Source: Sodalinema lacuna_A
GTDB lineage: Bacteria; Cyanobacteriota; Cyanobacteriia; Cyanobacteriales; Geitlerinemataceae
Direction: 5' to 3'
Length of the DNA stretch: 64,000 bases
Assembly (NCBI GenBank): GCA_900149785.2
Contig: FSSI02000005.1
Span: 62,001-126,000 of the forward strand
The position numbers and the translations under genes are program-made. Below, in pieces: positions 1-9,024 of the stretch; the stretch's first letter is position 1; the number at the start of each line of letters is the position of its first letter. The notes below the pieces were generated by a model that was given only the letters and a program-made list of their open reading frames with translations, did no database searches and had not been told where the DNA came from.

Positions 1-350
1 GCCAACACCGCCATCGACCCATTTTGTCCATAGGCCACGAGGTTGGTTCCTTCACAGGGATCGACCGCGATGTCGATTTCGACGAGTTCGTCGGGGTTAC
101 AGAATTGGTTGGCATTTTCTTGGGTACAAATGCCGACTTCTTCGCCGATGTAGAGCATGGGGGCGTCGTCCCGTTCCCCTTCTCCGATGACGATACGACC
201 GCGCATATGAATCTGGTTCATACGCTCACGCATGGCTTCAACAGCCACTTGGTCGGCGGTGTTTTTTTCACCTTTTCCCATCCAATGAGCTGAGGCGATC
301 GCCGCCTGCTCAACGACTTCAATAATTTCTAGCCCGAGGGTACTTTCCAC
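1..350 (-). CDS. glpX: Class II fructose-1,6-/sedoheptulose-1,7-bisphosphatase, 5' part (cut by window edge)
   Basis: The reverse complement of 350-1 is open throughout and reads as the N-terminal ~116 residues of a cyanobacterial GlpX-type F/SBPase, which dephosphorylates FBP and SBP in the Calvin cycle. Visible hallmarks are VESTLGLEIIEVVEQAAIAS at the start, then HWMGKGEKNTADQVAVEAMR, the metal/phosphate segment RIVIGEGERDDAPMLYIGEE, and DIAVDPCEGTNLVAYGQNGS near the edge. I take the GTG at 350-348 as start because a GGGAG Shine-Dalgarno-like stretch lies about 10 nt upstream and homologues begin with (M/V)ESTLGLEII. The rest of the gene lies left of the window. Family identification is firm; the dual FBPase/SBPase activity is known for cyanobacterial members and inferred here. 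Confidence 0.93.
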   Translation of the reverse strand, partial: MESTLGLEIIEVVEQAAIASAHWMGKGEKNTADQVAVEAMRERMNQIHMRGRIVIGEGERDDAPMLYIGEEVGICTQENANQFCNPDELVEIDIAVDPCEGTNLVAYGQNGSMAVL

Positions 351-1126
351 GAATTCTATTCTCCCAAAAGATATTTATCGGTGAGTTCGATGAGATTTGC
401 TCCCATTTTTTGTAAACGAACTCTTAACAGTTAGACCAGGACAAAGGCTGCGTATTTGACGACAGCAACTCTCCCTGAACATGAGAAGACGGCATTCTCC
501 TATGGTCACCATCTCTGGCGGTTTACCACTCACTAGGAAATGCCACACCGGACAATCTTACGATATTTCCGGACCGTTAGCCGTCAAGCTGTCAGCAAAA
601 CTTTTTATCAGTTGAGTGAGCGAAACCCAGGAGAACGCGACTTGACAGGCTTGCAGTAAAGTCTCCCACAGATAGAAGTAACAATCAAGACAGCCCTCCA
701 TTTCCCCAATCAAGCTCTAATCTCAACCTCTAAGGCGAGGCCGGGGCGGGACGGTGAAGGGGCCAGGGAAAGGTGGCCTCGGTTCGACAAAGGCGGGGAT
801 CAGCCCTCGGTCTAGGGTGTTGGGGAACTGGGGCTAAACGGAGTCCGAAGGGGGGATGAACTCGGGGTCAATGGTGTTAAGTTTTGTGCTTTGACGAGTC
901 CGGGGTGGCGATCGGCTTCGGGACAGATGACCCTGGGGATGCTTTCCTCCGGATCAACCGAGATAGACCCAGAAAGGGAAACGGTGGGAAACTCGACGAA
1001 AATTGGGCCGTTCTGGTTAAAAACCCATTAAGATATGCCAGACTGGTGTTCGATCTCGGGTTACGTCGGGAGGTCACTTAGAAAGGACAAGTTTATCGAT
1101 ATCTTTCAAGATATTGTTTTCGCTGG
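351..1126. other. Intergenic region between glpX and the TpsB gene
   Basis: About 780 bases separate two divergent genes. I see no convincing gene. Open frames at 884-1081 (+) and 877-1077 (-) overlap each other, have low-complexity composition and match no family I know. The stretch around 735-860 is unusually G-rich on the plus strand. The 5' regions of both flanking genes must lie here. It could hold a decayed gene, but I cannot show that. Confidence 0.5.
1099..1114. promoter_or_regulatory. Perfect 16-bp palindrome just upstream of the TpsB start
   Basis: ATATCTT-TC-AAGATAT is an inverted repeat with 7-bp arms and a 2-nt centre, ending 12 nt before the ATG at 1127. Its position fits an operator or an mRNA hairpin covering the ribosome-binding region, since no good Shine-Dalgarno sequence is seen. 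No binding protein can be named from sequence. Confidence 0.35.
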
Positions 1127-2884
1127 ATGGGCAAACTCAATCAGGTTCACCTCTATTCTCCAGGACTGTTCCTTGTCAGTACGACAGTCATTTTGATGGT
1201 TCCATCGGCTCCCATCTTGGCCTTGGAGCTGAGGACGGACACGATCAATCCCGTCAGCGATCGCCTGGCCCAAGTTCGTCCGTCTCCAGAAGAGCCGTTT
1301 CCTGATTTGGAGTTCCCGGAACGACTCCCTCCCCCGGAAGAGCTTTTAGAACCCCGGCCTGAGGGTGAGACGGATGAGCAACTCGATCGCCTTGAAGGAA
1401 CCATTGAGGTGCGCGGTTATCGGGTTGAGGGAAGCACTCAGTTTAGCGCCGAGGACTTCGCACCGCTGTTAGAGGCGTTTATCGGCGAGATGTCCTTTGC
1501 TCAGTTGTTGCAAGCTCGCTCGGCGGTGACGCAGTTTTATGTTGAGCAAGGCTATGTCACCTCGGGGGCGCTCCTTCCGCCACAAACCATTGAGGATGGG
1601 ATTGTCACGATTCAGGTGATTGAAGGGGCCTTGGAGGATATCGTCGTCACCGGCGATCGCCGTCTCAATCCCGATTACGTGCGATCGCGCCTCAATTTAG
1701 CGGCTGAGGCTCCTCTCAATATCGATGATCTTCTCGAAGCCTTACAACTCCTGCAACTCGATCCCCTGATTGAGAATCTCTCAGCAGAACTCTCGGCCAG
1801 TCCTCGGCCGGGATTCAATCTCCTGGAAGTCGAGATTACTGAAGCCCCCAGTTTTCGCCCCCTGTTGCGGCTCGATACGGGCCGCTCGCCGACGGTGGGA
1901 GCCTATCGGGGAACCGTGGAACTCGAAGAGCGCAACCTCACCGGCTGGGGCGATCGCGCCCGCATCAGTTATAGTCGCACCGAGGGGAGTGACGAACTCC
2001 AAGCGGCCTATCGCCTCCCCATTAACCCTCGCAATGGAACCCTGGAAACCTCGTTTCGGATTACGGGGAGCGAAATTATCGAATCTCCCTTTGATGAGTT
2101 GGATATTATCGCCGATTCCCGAGATTACGAACTCACCTATCGTCAACCGCTCCATCGCACCCCCACCGAGGAATTTTCTCTAGGGTTGACGTTCTCCCGT
2201 CGGGAAAGTGACACCTCGTTGTTAGAGGAACCCTTTGCGCTGTCAGTCGGGGCCAATGATGATGGGGAAACTCGCCTATCGGTGTTGCGATTTTTCCAAG
2301 AATGGACTCAGCGGGGATCTCGGGAAGTGTTCGCGGCGCGATCGCAGTTCAATTGGGGAATTCCCATTTTTAGCAATGACACCATCAACAGCCGTGAACC
2401 CGATGGTCGTTTCTTTAACTGGCGCGGACAAGCGCAATATCTACGGTTATTGGCCCCCAACGGAACCTCTCTGTTATTGCGTTCAGATCTGCAACTGTCG
2501 GCCACTTCGATGGTTCCCCTAGAACGCTTTGGCTTAGGGGGAAACTTCAGTGTACGCGGCTATAGCCAAGACTTTCTCTTGGCTGATAGTGGCCTGTTCG
2601 CCTCGGCGGAACTGCGGTTTCCCATCTGGACGGCTGACGCTGGAGAGACACGCCTAGAATTACGTCCCTTTGTCGATGTGGGAACGGTTTGGAATCAAGG
2701 CGATGTGGATCTCGAGACCAATACCTTGGCCTCGATCGGCTTGGGACTTCAGTTCGGCTTAGGCGATCGCCTCTCGGCTAAACTCGACTGGGGGATTCCC
2801 CTCGTCGATGTCGATGAACGGGATAACCGCGATGTCTTCGAGCGTCAGGAACTCTATTTTCAGCTCGAATGGCGGCCGTTTTAA
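1127..2884 (+). CDS. ShlB/FhaC/HecB-family (TpsB) outer-membrane two-partner secretion transporter
   Basis: Predicted Omp85-superfamily outer-membrane pore that secretes or activates a TpsA exoprotein. The 585-residue protein has an N-terminal signal-like segment (hydrophobic core about 13-33, ending PSAPILALE) and a proline/glutamate-rich linker (about 50-90). A POTRA_2-like domain follows from about 92 (IEVRGYRVEGSTQF) to 168, then a second POTRA-like part to about 245, then a 16-strand-type beta barrel to the end. The family motif VRGY occurs near residue 475 (FSVRGYSQDF), and the protein ends in an aromatic residue (QLEWRPF), as outer-membrane barrels do. No large TpsA-type hemagglutinin/hemolysin gene is next to it: downstream is a convergent methyltransferase and upstream is non-coding. 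It therefore appears orphan, or its partner lies elsewhere. Confidence 0.88.
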   Translation: MGKLNQVHLYSPGLFLVSTTVILMVPSAPILALELRTDTINPVSDRLAQVRPSPEEPFPDLEFPERLPPPEELLEPRPEGETDEQLDRLEGTIEVRGYRVEGSTQFSAEDFAPLLEAFIGEMSFAQLLQARSAVTQFYVEQGYVTSGALLPPQTIEDGIVTIQVIEGALEDIVVTGDRRLNPDYVRSRLNLAAEAPLNIDDLLEALQLLQLDPLIENLSAELSASPRPGFNLLEVEITEAPSFRPLLRLDTGRSPTVGAYRGTVELEERNLTGWGDRARISYSRTEGSDELQAAYRLPINPRNGTLETSFRITGSEIIESPFDELDIIADSRDYELTYRQPLHRTPTEEFSLGLTFSRRESDTSLLEEPFALSVGANDDGETRLSVLRFFQEWTQRGSREVFAARSQFNWGIPIFSNDTINSREPDGRFFNWRGQAQYLRLLAPNGTSLLLRSDLQLSATSMVPLERFGLGGNFSVRGYSQDFLLADSGLFASAELRFPIWTADAGETRLELRPFVDVGTVWNQGDVDLETNTLASIGLGLQFGLGDRLSAKLDWGIPLVDVDERDNRDVFERQELYFQLEWRPF

Positions 2885-2910
2885 GGAGAGTTAGGCTAAT
2901 CTAAGCCAAT

Positions 2911-3573
2911 CTAAGCTGATTTAACCAGGGTTTTCTCGCCAATCACAGCATAAAAGGGGTCAGATCCGGCGAATCCCATCATTTGGAGAACCGGGGGAAC
3001 ATCGGAGGTTTTGATCATGACCTCGGGTTCGGCGAAACCCGGAACCGCTTGAAAATAGCGTTTCACTAATTGCACTCGACTGGCTTCACTTCCCTCACGC
3101 CAGGCTTGGATGGCTTTTTGGTAGAACATCCGGTTGGAGAAGCTGACAATGGCGAATCCGCCGGGTTTGAGGATACGGTGGATTTCGGCGAAAACGTCCT
3201 CAGGATGTTGTAGATACTGTACGGAGACGGCGTTGAGAACTGCGTCAAACTCGTTATCCTCGTAGGGGAGTTGGTGATTATGGTTGAGGTTCTGGACGAT
3301 GTAATGGTCTAACTGGGGGTTTTTCGCCAGTTCAGCCTCGTTCATCCCATGACCCTCGACATGAGTAAAGGGGATATCCTCGGGAAGATGGGATACCCAG
3401 CTACTCATCAAGTCGAGGATGCGGCTGTTGGCTTGCAGGCGATCGCGATACAATTGCGTGAGTTGGTCGATGAAGCTCTCATCGACATGGGTGACGAAGC
3501 GGGGGATTTCGTAGAATCGGGCATCATCGCTACTGTCGAGTTTGCTGCGATCGCGGTCTTGTAAAATTCCCAT
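2911..3573 (-). CDS. Class I SAM-dependent methyltransferase (type 11-like)
   Basis: A 220-residue protein with a Rossmann-type SAM-binding fold of the Methyltransf_11 kind. Motif I is degenerate (SRILDLMSSWVSHLP, about residues 50-64, lacking the usual GxGxG). Motif II-like is LPYEDNEFDAVLNAVSVQYL (about 102-121), and the post-motif is EIHRILKPGGFAIVSFSNRM (about 130-149). The C-terminal PVLQMMGFAGSDPFYAVIG is typical of a group of cyanobacterial and plant proteins of unknown substrate. It is convergent with the TpsB gene, with 26 nt between the stops. The missing glycine-rich motif I makes the catalytic function less certain. The substrate cannot be named. Confidence 0.75.
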   Translation of the reverse strand: MGILQDRDRSKLDSSDDARFYEIPRFVTHVDESFIDQLTQLYRDRLQANSRILDLMSSWVSHLPEDIPFTHVEGHGMNEAELAKNPQLDHYIVQNLNHNHQLPYEDNEFDAVLNAVSVQYLQHPEDVFAEIHRILKPGGFAIVSFSNRMFYQKAIQAWREGSEASRVQLVKRYFQAVPGFAEPEVMIKTSDVPPVLQMMGFAGSDPFYAVIGEKTLVKSA

Positions 3574-3634
3574 TACAGTCAGTGTTTTGAGTTAAGGATC
3601 ATTCAATAATTATCCATTATAAGGAGTTTCGAGA

Positions 3635-4018
3635 ATGAATTACATTCCCGTCGTTGCCCGAATTTGTTTAGCGGTTATCTTTTTGCGAGCAGGTATTTCT
3701 AAAATCTTCGGTTTTGCTGGAACTGCGGCGATGATGGGTGATTCAGGATTACCCATTCCTGAAATTCTCCTAGTTGGAACAATTGTGTTTCAAATTCTGG
3801 GTAGTATTTCCTTGATTTTAGGATATAAAACTCGCATTGGTGCAGTGCTTTTGATTCTCTTTTTAATTCCGGCAACACTGGTGTTCCACAATCCAACAAA
3901 TCCCGATGAATTGACGAATTTTTTCAAAAATCTTGGTTTACTCGGCGGGTTGTTAATGACTCTTTATGCGGGTGCTGGCCCGGTTAGTATTGACGATCGC
4001 CTAGCAGGATATCGGTAG
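3635..4018 (+). CDS. DoxX family integral membrane protein
   Basis: A 127-residue protein with about four hydrophobic helices. It starts MNYIPVVARICLAVIFLRAG, followed by the DoxX-typical glycine-rich segments SKIFGFAGTAAMMGDSGLP and GSISLILGYKTRIGAVLLIL, and HNPTNPDELTNFFKNLGLLG. The DoxX/YphA family comprises small inner-membrane proteins, some linked to redox or thiosulfate:quinone chemistry, but the function here is unknown. A good ribosome-binding site (AAGGAG, 3621-3626) lies 8 nt before the ATG and fixes the start. Repeat DNA follows immediately downstream. Confidence 0.82.
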   Translation: MNYIPVVARICLAVIFLRAGISKIFGFAGTAAMMGDSGLPIPEILLVGTIVFQILGSISLILGYKTRIGAVLLILFLIPATLVFHNPTNPDELTNFFKNLGLLGGLLMTLYAGAGPVSIDDRLAGYR

Positions 4019-4216
4019 AAGAAGGCAAGAGGCATAACCCACCCCTAACCCCTCCCAAGAGGGGATGGCAAGAGGCAAAAGAGGTTAGGAGAAGGGAACA
4101 GGCATAACCCACCCCTAACCCCTCCCAAGAGGGGATGGCAAGAGGCAAAAGAGGTTANAGGCATAACCCACCCCTAACCCCTCCCAAGAGGGGATGGCAA
4201 GAGGCAAAAGGGGTAG
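4019..4216. repeat. Tandem array built on CCCCTCCCAAGAGGGG hairpin units
   Basis: Three copies of a unit of about 50-70 bp, each containing the hairpin CCCCTC-CCAA-GAGGGG (4049-4064, 4119-4134, 4178-4193), are joined by purine-rich AAGAGGCAAAAGAGG-type heptamer runs. An ambiguous base (n) at 4158 lies inside the array, so the true copy number may have been collapsed in assembly. The same core recurs at 7797-7812 (opposite orientation) and at 39521-39735. Confidence 0.9.
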
Positions 4217-4281
4217 GGTGCGTTCTGGCTCAACATCATTGTAAACGTTGAAATTGCTAGTTAAACTTGCCAGAACGCACC
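4217..4281. repeat. 65-bp hairpin element (GGTGCGTT family, copy 1)
   Basis: Perfect 13-bp inverted arms GGTGCGTTCTGGC (4217-4229) and GCCAGAACGCACC (4269-4281) enclose a 39-nt A/T-rich centre, preceded by GTAG. Two more copies with different but self-complementary arms occur at 47155-47218 and 47282-47346. It resembles REP/MITE-type palindromic repeats and contains no open reading frame. Confidence 0.85.
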
Positions 4282-4327
4282 GCTCGCCATGAAATCGTTA
4301 TTATCATAATTCAAGGAGTAAAAAAAC

Positions 4328-5188
4328 ATGAAAATTGGCATTTTAGGAACCGGCTTAATGGGGCAACCTATGGCACTCAAACTACTAGAATCCAACTATG
4401 ACATCATCGCCTATAACCGCACCGCCGCCAAACTAGATCCCATTAAAGCCGTTGGGGGCGCGATCGCAGCCTCTCCCGTCGAGGTTCTCCAAGACGCGGA
4501 TTGTCTCATCACCATGCTTACCAATGCGGCGGCCATTCGCGAAACCCTCCTCAGTGACGCGGCTAAGGCGAATTGGACGGGCAAAACCTTAATCCAAATG
4601 GCAACCATTGCCCCCAGTGAAAGTCAAACCCTACAACACGACATTGAAGCAGCGGGAGGGGCGTATCTCGAAGCCCCGGTGTTGGGAAGTATTCCCCAAG
4701 TCAAAACCGGCGAATTATTGGTCATGGTGGGGGCAACACGGAGCTTGTTTGAGCAATGGTTGCCTGTTTTACAAGTGTTTGGCAAGGAGCCGGTTTTGCT
4801 GGGCGAGGTGGGCAGTGGTTCCGCTGTTAAATTGGCGATGAATCAACTGATTGGCTCTCTCACAACGGCGTTTGCTGGAAGTTTGGCTATGGTTCACCAG
4901 CAAGGAATTGACATTGAGGCGTTTATGGAAATTGTCCGCCAAAGTGCCTTGTATGCTCCCACCTTTGATAAGAAACTCTCGCGGATGATGGCGGGAAATT
5001 ATGAGAATCCCAATTTCCCCAGTAAGCATTTACTCAAGGATATGAATCTGTTTAGCCGCGAAGCCGAAACCATGGGAATTGATGCACAGTTGAGTCAGGC
5101 GGTGTCGCAAGTGGTGGAACAGGCGATCGCCCAAGGTTTGGCGGATTCTGACTATTCGGCGTTGTTTGAGGCGGTGAAAGGAGGTTAA
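4328..5188 (+). CDS. NAD(P)-dependent beta-hydroxyacid dehydrogenase (3-hydroxyisobutyrate dehydrogenase/GLYR family)
   Basis: A 286-residue oxidoreductase of the 6-phosphogluconate/3-hydroxyisobutyrate dehydrogenase superfamily, reducing or oxidising a short hydroxy acid or semialdehyde. The N-terminus carries the dinucleotide fold GILGTGLMGQPMALKLLES (GxGxxG, residues 3-21) and the segment IAYNRT that contacts the cofactor ribose/phosphate. The substrate motif ETPGS-like region reads EAPVLGSIPQVKTGEL (about 115-130), and the catalytic lysine lies in SAVKLAMNQLIG (about 166-177). A strong ribosome-binding site (AAGGAG, about 4312-4317) supports the ATG. Members act as glyoxylate/succinic semialdehyde reductases or hydroxyisobutyrate dehydrogenases, and sequence alone does not decide between these. 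Confidence 0.85.
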   Translation: MKIGILGTGLMGQPMALKLLESNYDIIAYNRTAAKLDPIKAVGGAIAASPVEVLQDADCLITMLTNAAAIRETLLSDAAKANWTGKTLIQMATIAPSESQTLQHDIEAAGGAYLEAPVLGSIPQVKTGELLVMVGATRSLFEQWLPVLQVFGKEPVLLGEVGSGSAVKLAMNQLIGSLTTAFAGSLAMVHQQGIDIEAFMEIVRQSALYAPTFDKKLSRMMAGNYENPNFPSKHLLKDMNLFSREAETMGIDAQLSQAVSQVVEQAIAQGLADSDYSALFEAVKGG

Positions 5189-5279
5189 CCCATGACGGCG
5201 ATCGCCCGGCCATTGTTGAACGGCCGCAATTCTCGATAGAATAACAAAACCACTACCGTCACACCTCACTAAGCTGATC

Positions 5280-7691
5280 TTGATTCGCGAAGAAACCCTC
5301 AATCTCCTGGAATGGCAACGGCTTTGCCAACATCTCTCCACCTTCGCCGCCACTAAAATCGGGGCCATCGCCGCTCGACAACTGGCCATCCCCGGCGATC
5401 GCCAACACAGCCAACAGCTTCTGCAACAAACCCAGGAAGCCTATGGGTTGGACATGAGTCCTCAAGATAGCTTGACATTTGGCGGCATTCGTGATATATG
5501 GGAACCCCTAGAACGGGCCGAGATTGGCGGGATGTTGCAGGGAGACGAACTCCTGAACATCGCCACCACCCTCTCCGGGGCGCGACAACTGCGGCGAGTC
5601 ATTGATAACACTGAATTAGAGGTTCCGGTGTTACGAGCCTTGGTGTCGGAATTACGCACCTATCCCGACTTAGAACAAGAGATTTATCATTGTATCGACG
5701 AACGGGGAGACGTCGCCGATCGCGCCAGCCCCCAACTCGAAGGTATCCGACGCCAACTCAAACAGGTGCGCGATCGCATCTACCAAACCCTCAACCGCAT
5801 CATTCAGCGTCAGGGAAGCGCCCTGCAAGAACATCTCATCACCAGTCGCGGCGATCGCTTTGTCTTGCCCGTCAAAGCGCCCCAAAAAGAGAAAATTCCA
5901 GGGATTGTTCATGATAGTTCCGCCACTGGGGCCACCCTCTATATCGAACCTCGGGCGATCGTCAACGAGAACAACAAACTGCGAACCCTCCAGCGACAAG
6001 AGAAAAACGCCGAAGAAGTGGTGTTACGCAAACTCAGCCGCAGCATCGCCGAGGTAATTCCTGATTTAGAACGGTTGTTGGCGATCGTCACCCAACTGGA
6101 TTTAGCCACCGCCCGCGCCCGCTATAGCATCTGGTTAGACGCCAACCCACCGCGATTTGTCGACGCGACGCAAGCCACGGAACTGCGCCAACTGCGTCAT
6201 CCCCTCCTAGTTTGGCAAGAAAAGCATGAACAGGGGAATGCGGTGGTTCCCATTAACGTCTCCATGTCGCCGGAGATTCGCGTGGTGACGATTACGGGGC
6301 CAAATACGGGGGGTAAAACCGTCACCTTGAAAACCCTCGGTTTAGCCATGTTGATGGCCAAAGTGGGTTTGTTTATTCCGGCGCGGGAACCGGTGGAACT
6401 GCCCTGGTTCTCGCAAGTGTTGGCGGATATCGGCGATGAACAGTCCATCGAACAGAGTTTATCCACGTTTTCGGGTCATATTCGCCGCATTAGTCGCATT
6501 TTAGAGGCGGTGGCTGAGGATGAGAATGCCCTGGTGTTGTTGGATGAAGTGGGTGCGGGAACCGATCCCTCTGAGGGGAGTGCGTTGGCGATCGCCCTGT
6601 TGCAATATCTAAGCGATCGCGCCCGGTTGACGGTGGCCACGACTCACTTTGGCGAGTTAAAGGCCCTCAAATATGAGGATTCCCGGTTTGAGAATGCCTC
6701 AGTGGAGTTTGACGACGAGAGTTTATCCCCCACCTATCGCCTGTTATGGGGGATTCCGGGCCGTTCCAACGCTATGCAAATTGCCCGGCGACTGGGGTTA
6801 GCCGCTGATGTGGTGGATTTGGCTCAAAGTTATATCCGTTCGGGGATTAGCGTCGATGTCAATGAAACCATCGCCGAGTTGGAAGCACAACGGCGGCGAC
6901 AGGAAACCAAAGCCGATGAAGCCAGTCAGATTGTGGCCCAGGCCGAACGCTTGAATCAGGAGATTAGTGAGAAAGCCGAACAGTTACGCCGTCGCGAGGA
7001 AAACCTGAAACTGCAACAGGAACAGGCGGTTCAGGCGGCCATTGATGAGGCGAAAGCGGAAATTGCTAAGGTGATTCGTCGCTTGCAACAGGGCCATGCG
7101 ACGGCTCAGGATGCCCAAAAAGCCACCGAGGCGATGGAGCGCATTCGTAAGCAACGGCTCCCCAGTGCCTCAAAACCGCCGAAACCGAAGCCGGGATTTG
7201 CCCCGAAGGTGGGCGATCGCGTGCGGATTCCCCGGTTAGGGCAAACGGCGGAGGTGTTGGCGATCGAGAAAGAGGGTGAGTTAACGGTACGCTTCGGCTT
7301 AATGAAGATGGACGTTCCCCTGGCGGATGTGGAGTCGTTATCTGGGGAAAAACCGGATCTACCCCAGCCGAAAGCGAAGGCCACCCCTCAAAAATCCAGT
7401 CAAACGGCGGCCCCGGCGGCTACGGTGAAAACGGCACCCCTTGTACGCACTTCGCAAAATACCCTGGATGTGCGGGGAAGTCGGGTGCATGAAGCTGAAC
7501 CTCGCTTAGAGGAGGCGATCGCCCAGGCGGTTCCGGTTGGGGGTGCGTTGTGGATTATTCATGGCAAGGGAACCGGGAAGTTACGAGAGGGGGTTCATGA
7601 GATTTTGGGGCGATCGCCGCATATTAAGAACTTCGAGTTAGCGCCCCAGAAAGAAGGCGGTGCGGGGGTGACGGTGGCCTATTTAAATTGA
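5280..7691 (+). CDS. mutS2: Endonuclease MutS2 / ribosome-splitting ATPase with C-terminal Smr domain
   Basis: An 803-residue MutS2. It starts at a TTG: the encoded IREETLNLLEWQRLCQHLS aligns with the usual start of cyanobacterial MutS2, and there is no nearby ATG. The helical lever/clamp region is followed by the ABC-type ATPase: Walker A TGPNTGGKTVTLKTLG (about 338-353), Walker B LVLLDEVGAGTDPSEGS (about 418-434) and TVATTHFGELK. Next come a long coiled-coil (about 520-600), a KOW-like segment, and a C-terminal Smr nuclease domain (LDVRGSRVHEAEPRL to the end, with HGKGTGKLREG). MutS2 suppresses recombination and, in Bacillus, splits collided ribosomes. A Ser/Pro/Ala-rich linker precedes Smr. 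The length is normal for the family. Confidence 0.96.
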   Translation: MIREETLNLLEWQRLCQHLSTFAATKIGAIAARQLAIPGDRQHSQQLLQQTQEAYGLDMSPQDSLTFGGIRDIWEPLERAEIGGMLQGDELLNIATTLSGARQLRRVIDNTELEVPVLRALVSELRTYPDLEQEIYHCIDERGDVADRASPQLEGIRRQLKQVRDRIYQTLNRIIQRQGSALQEHLITSRGDRFVLPVKAPQKEKIPGIVHDSSATGATLYIEPRAIVNENNKLRTLQRQEKNAEEVVLRKLSRSIAEVIPDLERLLAIVTQLDLATARARYSIWLDANPPRFVDATQATELRQLRHPLLVWQEKHEQGNAVVPINVSMSPEIRVVTITGPNTGGKTVTLKTLGLAMLMAKVGLFIPAREPVELPWFSQVLADIGDEQSIEQSLSTFSGHIRRISRILEAVAEDENALVLLDEVGAGTDPSEGSALAIALLQYLSDRARLTVATTHFGELKALKYEDSRFENASVEFDDESLSPTYRLLWGIPGRSNAMQIARRLGLAADVVDLAQSYIRSGISVDVNETIAELEAQRRRQETKADEASQIVAQAERLNQEISEKAEQLRRREENLKLQQEQAVQAAIDEAKAEIAKVIRRLQQGHATAQDAQKATEAMERIRKQRLPSASKPPKPKPGFAPKVGDRVRIPRLGQTAEVLAIEKEGELTVRFGLMKMDVPLADVESLSGEKPDLPQPKAKATPQKSSQTAAPAATVKTAPLVRTSQNTLDVRGSRVHEAEPRLEEAIAQAVPVGGALWIIHGKGTGKLREGVHEILGRSPHIKNFELAPQKEGGAGVTVAYLN

Positions 7692-7780
7692 TGGTTGGGG
7701 GACAGGTGAGAAGATTACTAATTCTGGGTCTTCTGGGTTCGGGGTGATAAGAAAAATTTATGGCGGATTATATCCCTTGC

Positions 7781-7832
7781 TGTAGGGGCGAAAAATCCCC
7801 TCCTGGGAGGGGCTAGGGGTGGGTTCCCCTAC
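7781..7832. repeat. 52-bp nested palindrome between convergent genes (CCCCTCC/GGAGGGG core)
   Basis: Outer arms TGTAGGGG (7781-7788) and CCCCTACA (7825-7832) enclose an inner hairpin CCCCTCCTGGGAGGGG (7797-7812) and GGGGTGGGTT. The inner part is the inverse orientation of the array units at 4019-4216 and 39521-39735. It lies between convergent mutS2 and the MscS gene and may also act as a transcription terminator. Confidence 0.8.
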
Positions 7833-7879
7833 AATTTTGTATCTCATGCAACTAACTCCACCGTATATCCTGAAAACCC

Positions 7880-8761
7880 CTAATTCTGACTCTCCGAACG
7901 GGAAAACAACTCGTTAAACTCCCGTTGATCATAGTGATACACCGTGCGAATGGGATAGGGAATACTGATATTGGCGCGATCGCAGGCCGCCTTCAGGGCC
8001 ATCATCACTCGCGTCTGAACCCGGCGCACCTCCGCCCGTTGGGGAACCGTCCAATAGCGCACCAACAAATCAATCGAACTATCTCCAAAGCCCACAACAT
8101 CCACCTCCACATCCGGCTTGTCCATCACCCCTTCAACGCCATCAAGCGCCTCTTTTAAGACCTGAACCGCCATCGGTAATGGGGTATTGTAATCCACACC
8201 AATAGCTAAATCTGTACGACGAGAGACAAAGGCTGTTAAGACTTCAACCGGACTGGTGAAGACAATTGAATTGGGAATCACCACCCGCTCGCCGCGATAG
8301 GTGCGAATTTGGGTTGAGCGAATCGCCACCTCTTCGACCGTTCCTTCATAATCTCCCACAATAATTTGATCGTGGAGTTCAAAAGGTTCTTGTAACAACA
8401 ATAAAATCCCGGCCAGGAAGTTCTTAAAAATATCCTGAAAGGCAAAACCAATGGCAACGGATCCTAACCCGAGTAGGGCCACGAGATCCCCTAATCCCAA
8501 GTTGGGAAAGGCAATCACCGCCGCCGCTAAAACTCCCACCACCCAAGACGCCACATAACTCGTCTGCGAGACTAACGACTGGAGAGAACGACTGCGGAGG
8601 AACCGCCGCGCCCCCTTATGCACCACTTGTTGCACATTTTTGGCTGCCCACTTGGTTAGGGAAAGAATAATAAAGGCGATCAAAATCGCTGGCAGCAACT
8701 GGACGGTTTCACCGACTAACTGAACCAGCCGAGTCCGAATTTCTTGCAAAATAGCCGTCAT
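7880..8761 (-). CDS. MscS-family mechanosensitive ion channel
   Basis: A 293-residue small-conductance mechanosensitive channel that opens under membrane tension to release osmolytes at hypo-osmotic shock. The N-terminal helices are LLPAILIAFIILSLTKWAAK (about 22-41) and SYVASWVVGVLAAAVIAFPN. The pore-lining TM3 region LVALLGLGSVAIGFAFQDIF (about 93-112) continues into KNFLAGILLLLQEPFELHDQ and the beta domain IIVGDYEGTVEEVAIRSTQIR with RVVIPNSI. The C-terminal alpha/beta domain ends near 280. The length fits MscS (286 in E. coli). It is divergent from the small protein at 9025, with 263 bp between. In an organism that seems able to turn over compatible solutes, a safety valve is expected. Confidence 0.93.
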   Translation of the reverse strand: MTAILQEIRTRLVQLVGETVQLLPAILIAFIILSLTKWAAKNVQQVVHKGARRFLRSRSLQSLVSQTSYVASWVVGVLAAAVIAFPNLGLGDLVALLGLGSVAIGFAFQDIFKNFLAGILLLLQEPFELHDQIIVGDYEGTVEEVAIRSTQIRTYRGERVVIPNSIVFTSPVEVLTAFVSRRTDLAIGVDYNTPLPMAVQVLKEALDGVEGVMDKPDVEVDVVGFGDSSIDLLVRYWTVPQRAEVRRVQTRVMMALKAACDRANISIPYPIRTVYHYDQREFNELFSRSESQN

Positions 8762-9024
8762 GGATAATCTCTGAATGGGGACTTGTGAGGCCCGCTAGTT
8801 TAATGGTGCTCGATCATGAATCGGTCGTTGCGATCGCCGCGATCTCGTCCAACTCACTCGCATCTTGGCTACTGTACCCCAAGATCTGCCGTTAACCAAG
8901 GACTCTAACCAAAGACTGAGCTGCATTTTGCCCAAACCTCTACTTCTAGGTAGATGCACTGACCCACTATCCCCCCTTATTCTAGTAGTAGCGGTAAACA
9001 CGAGACCTTAATACCAACTTACCT

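Noticed and set aside
884..1081. 65-codon open frame upstream of the TpsB gene
   Set aside because: An overlapping frame of the same size exists on the other strand (877-1077), composition is atypical, there is no ribosome-binding site, and no family resemblance was seen.
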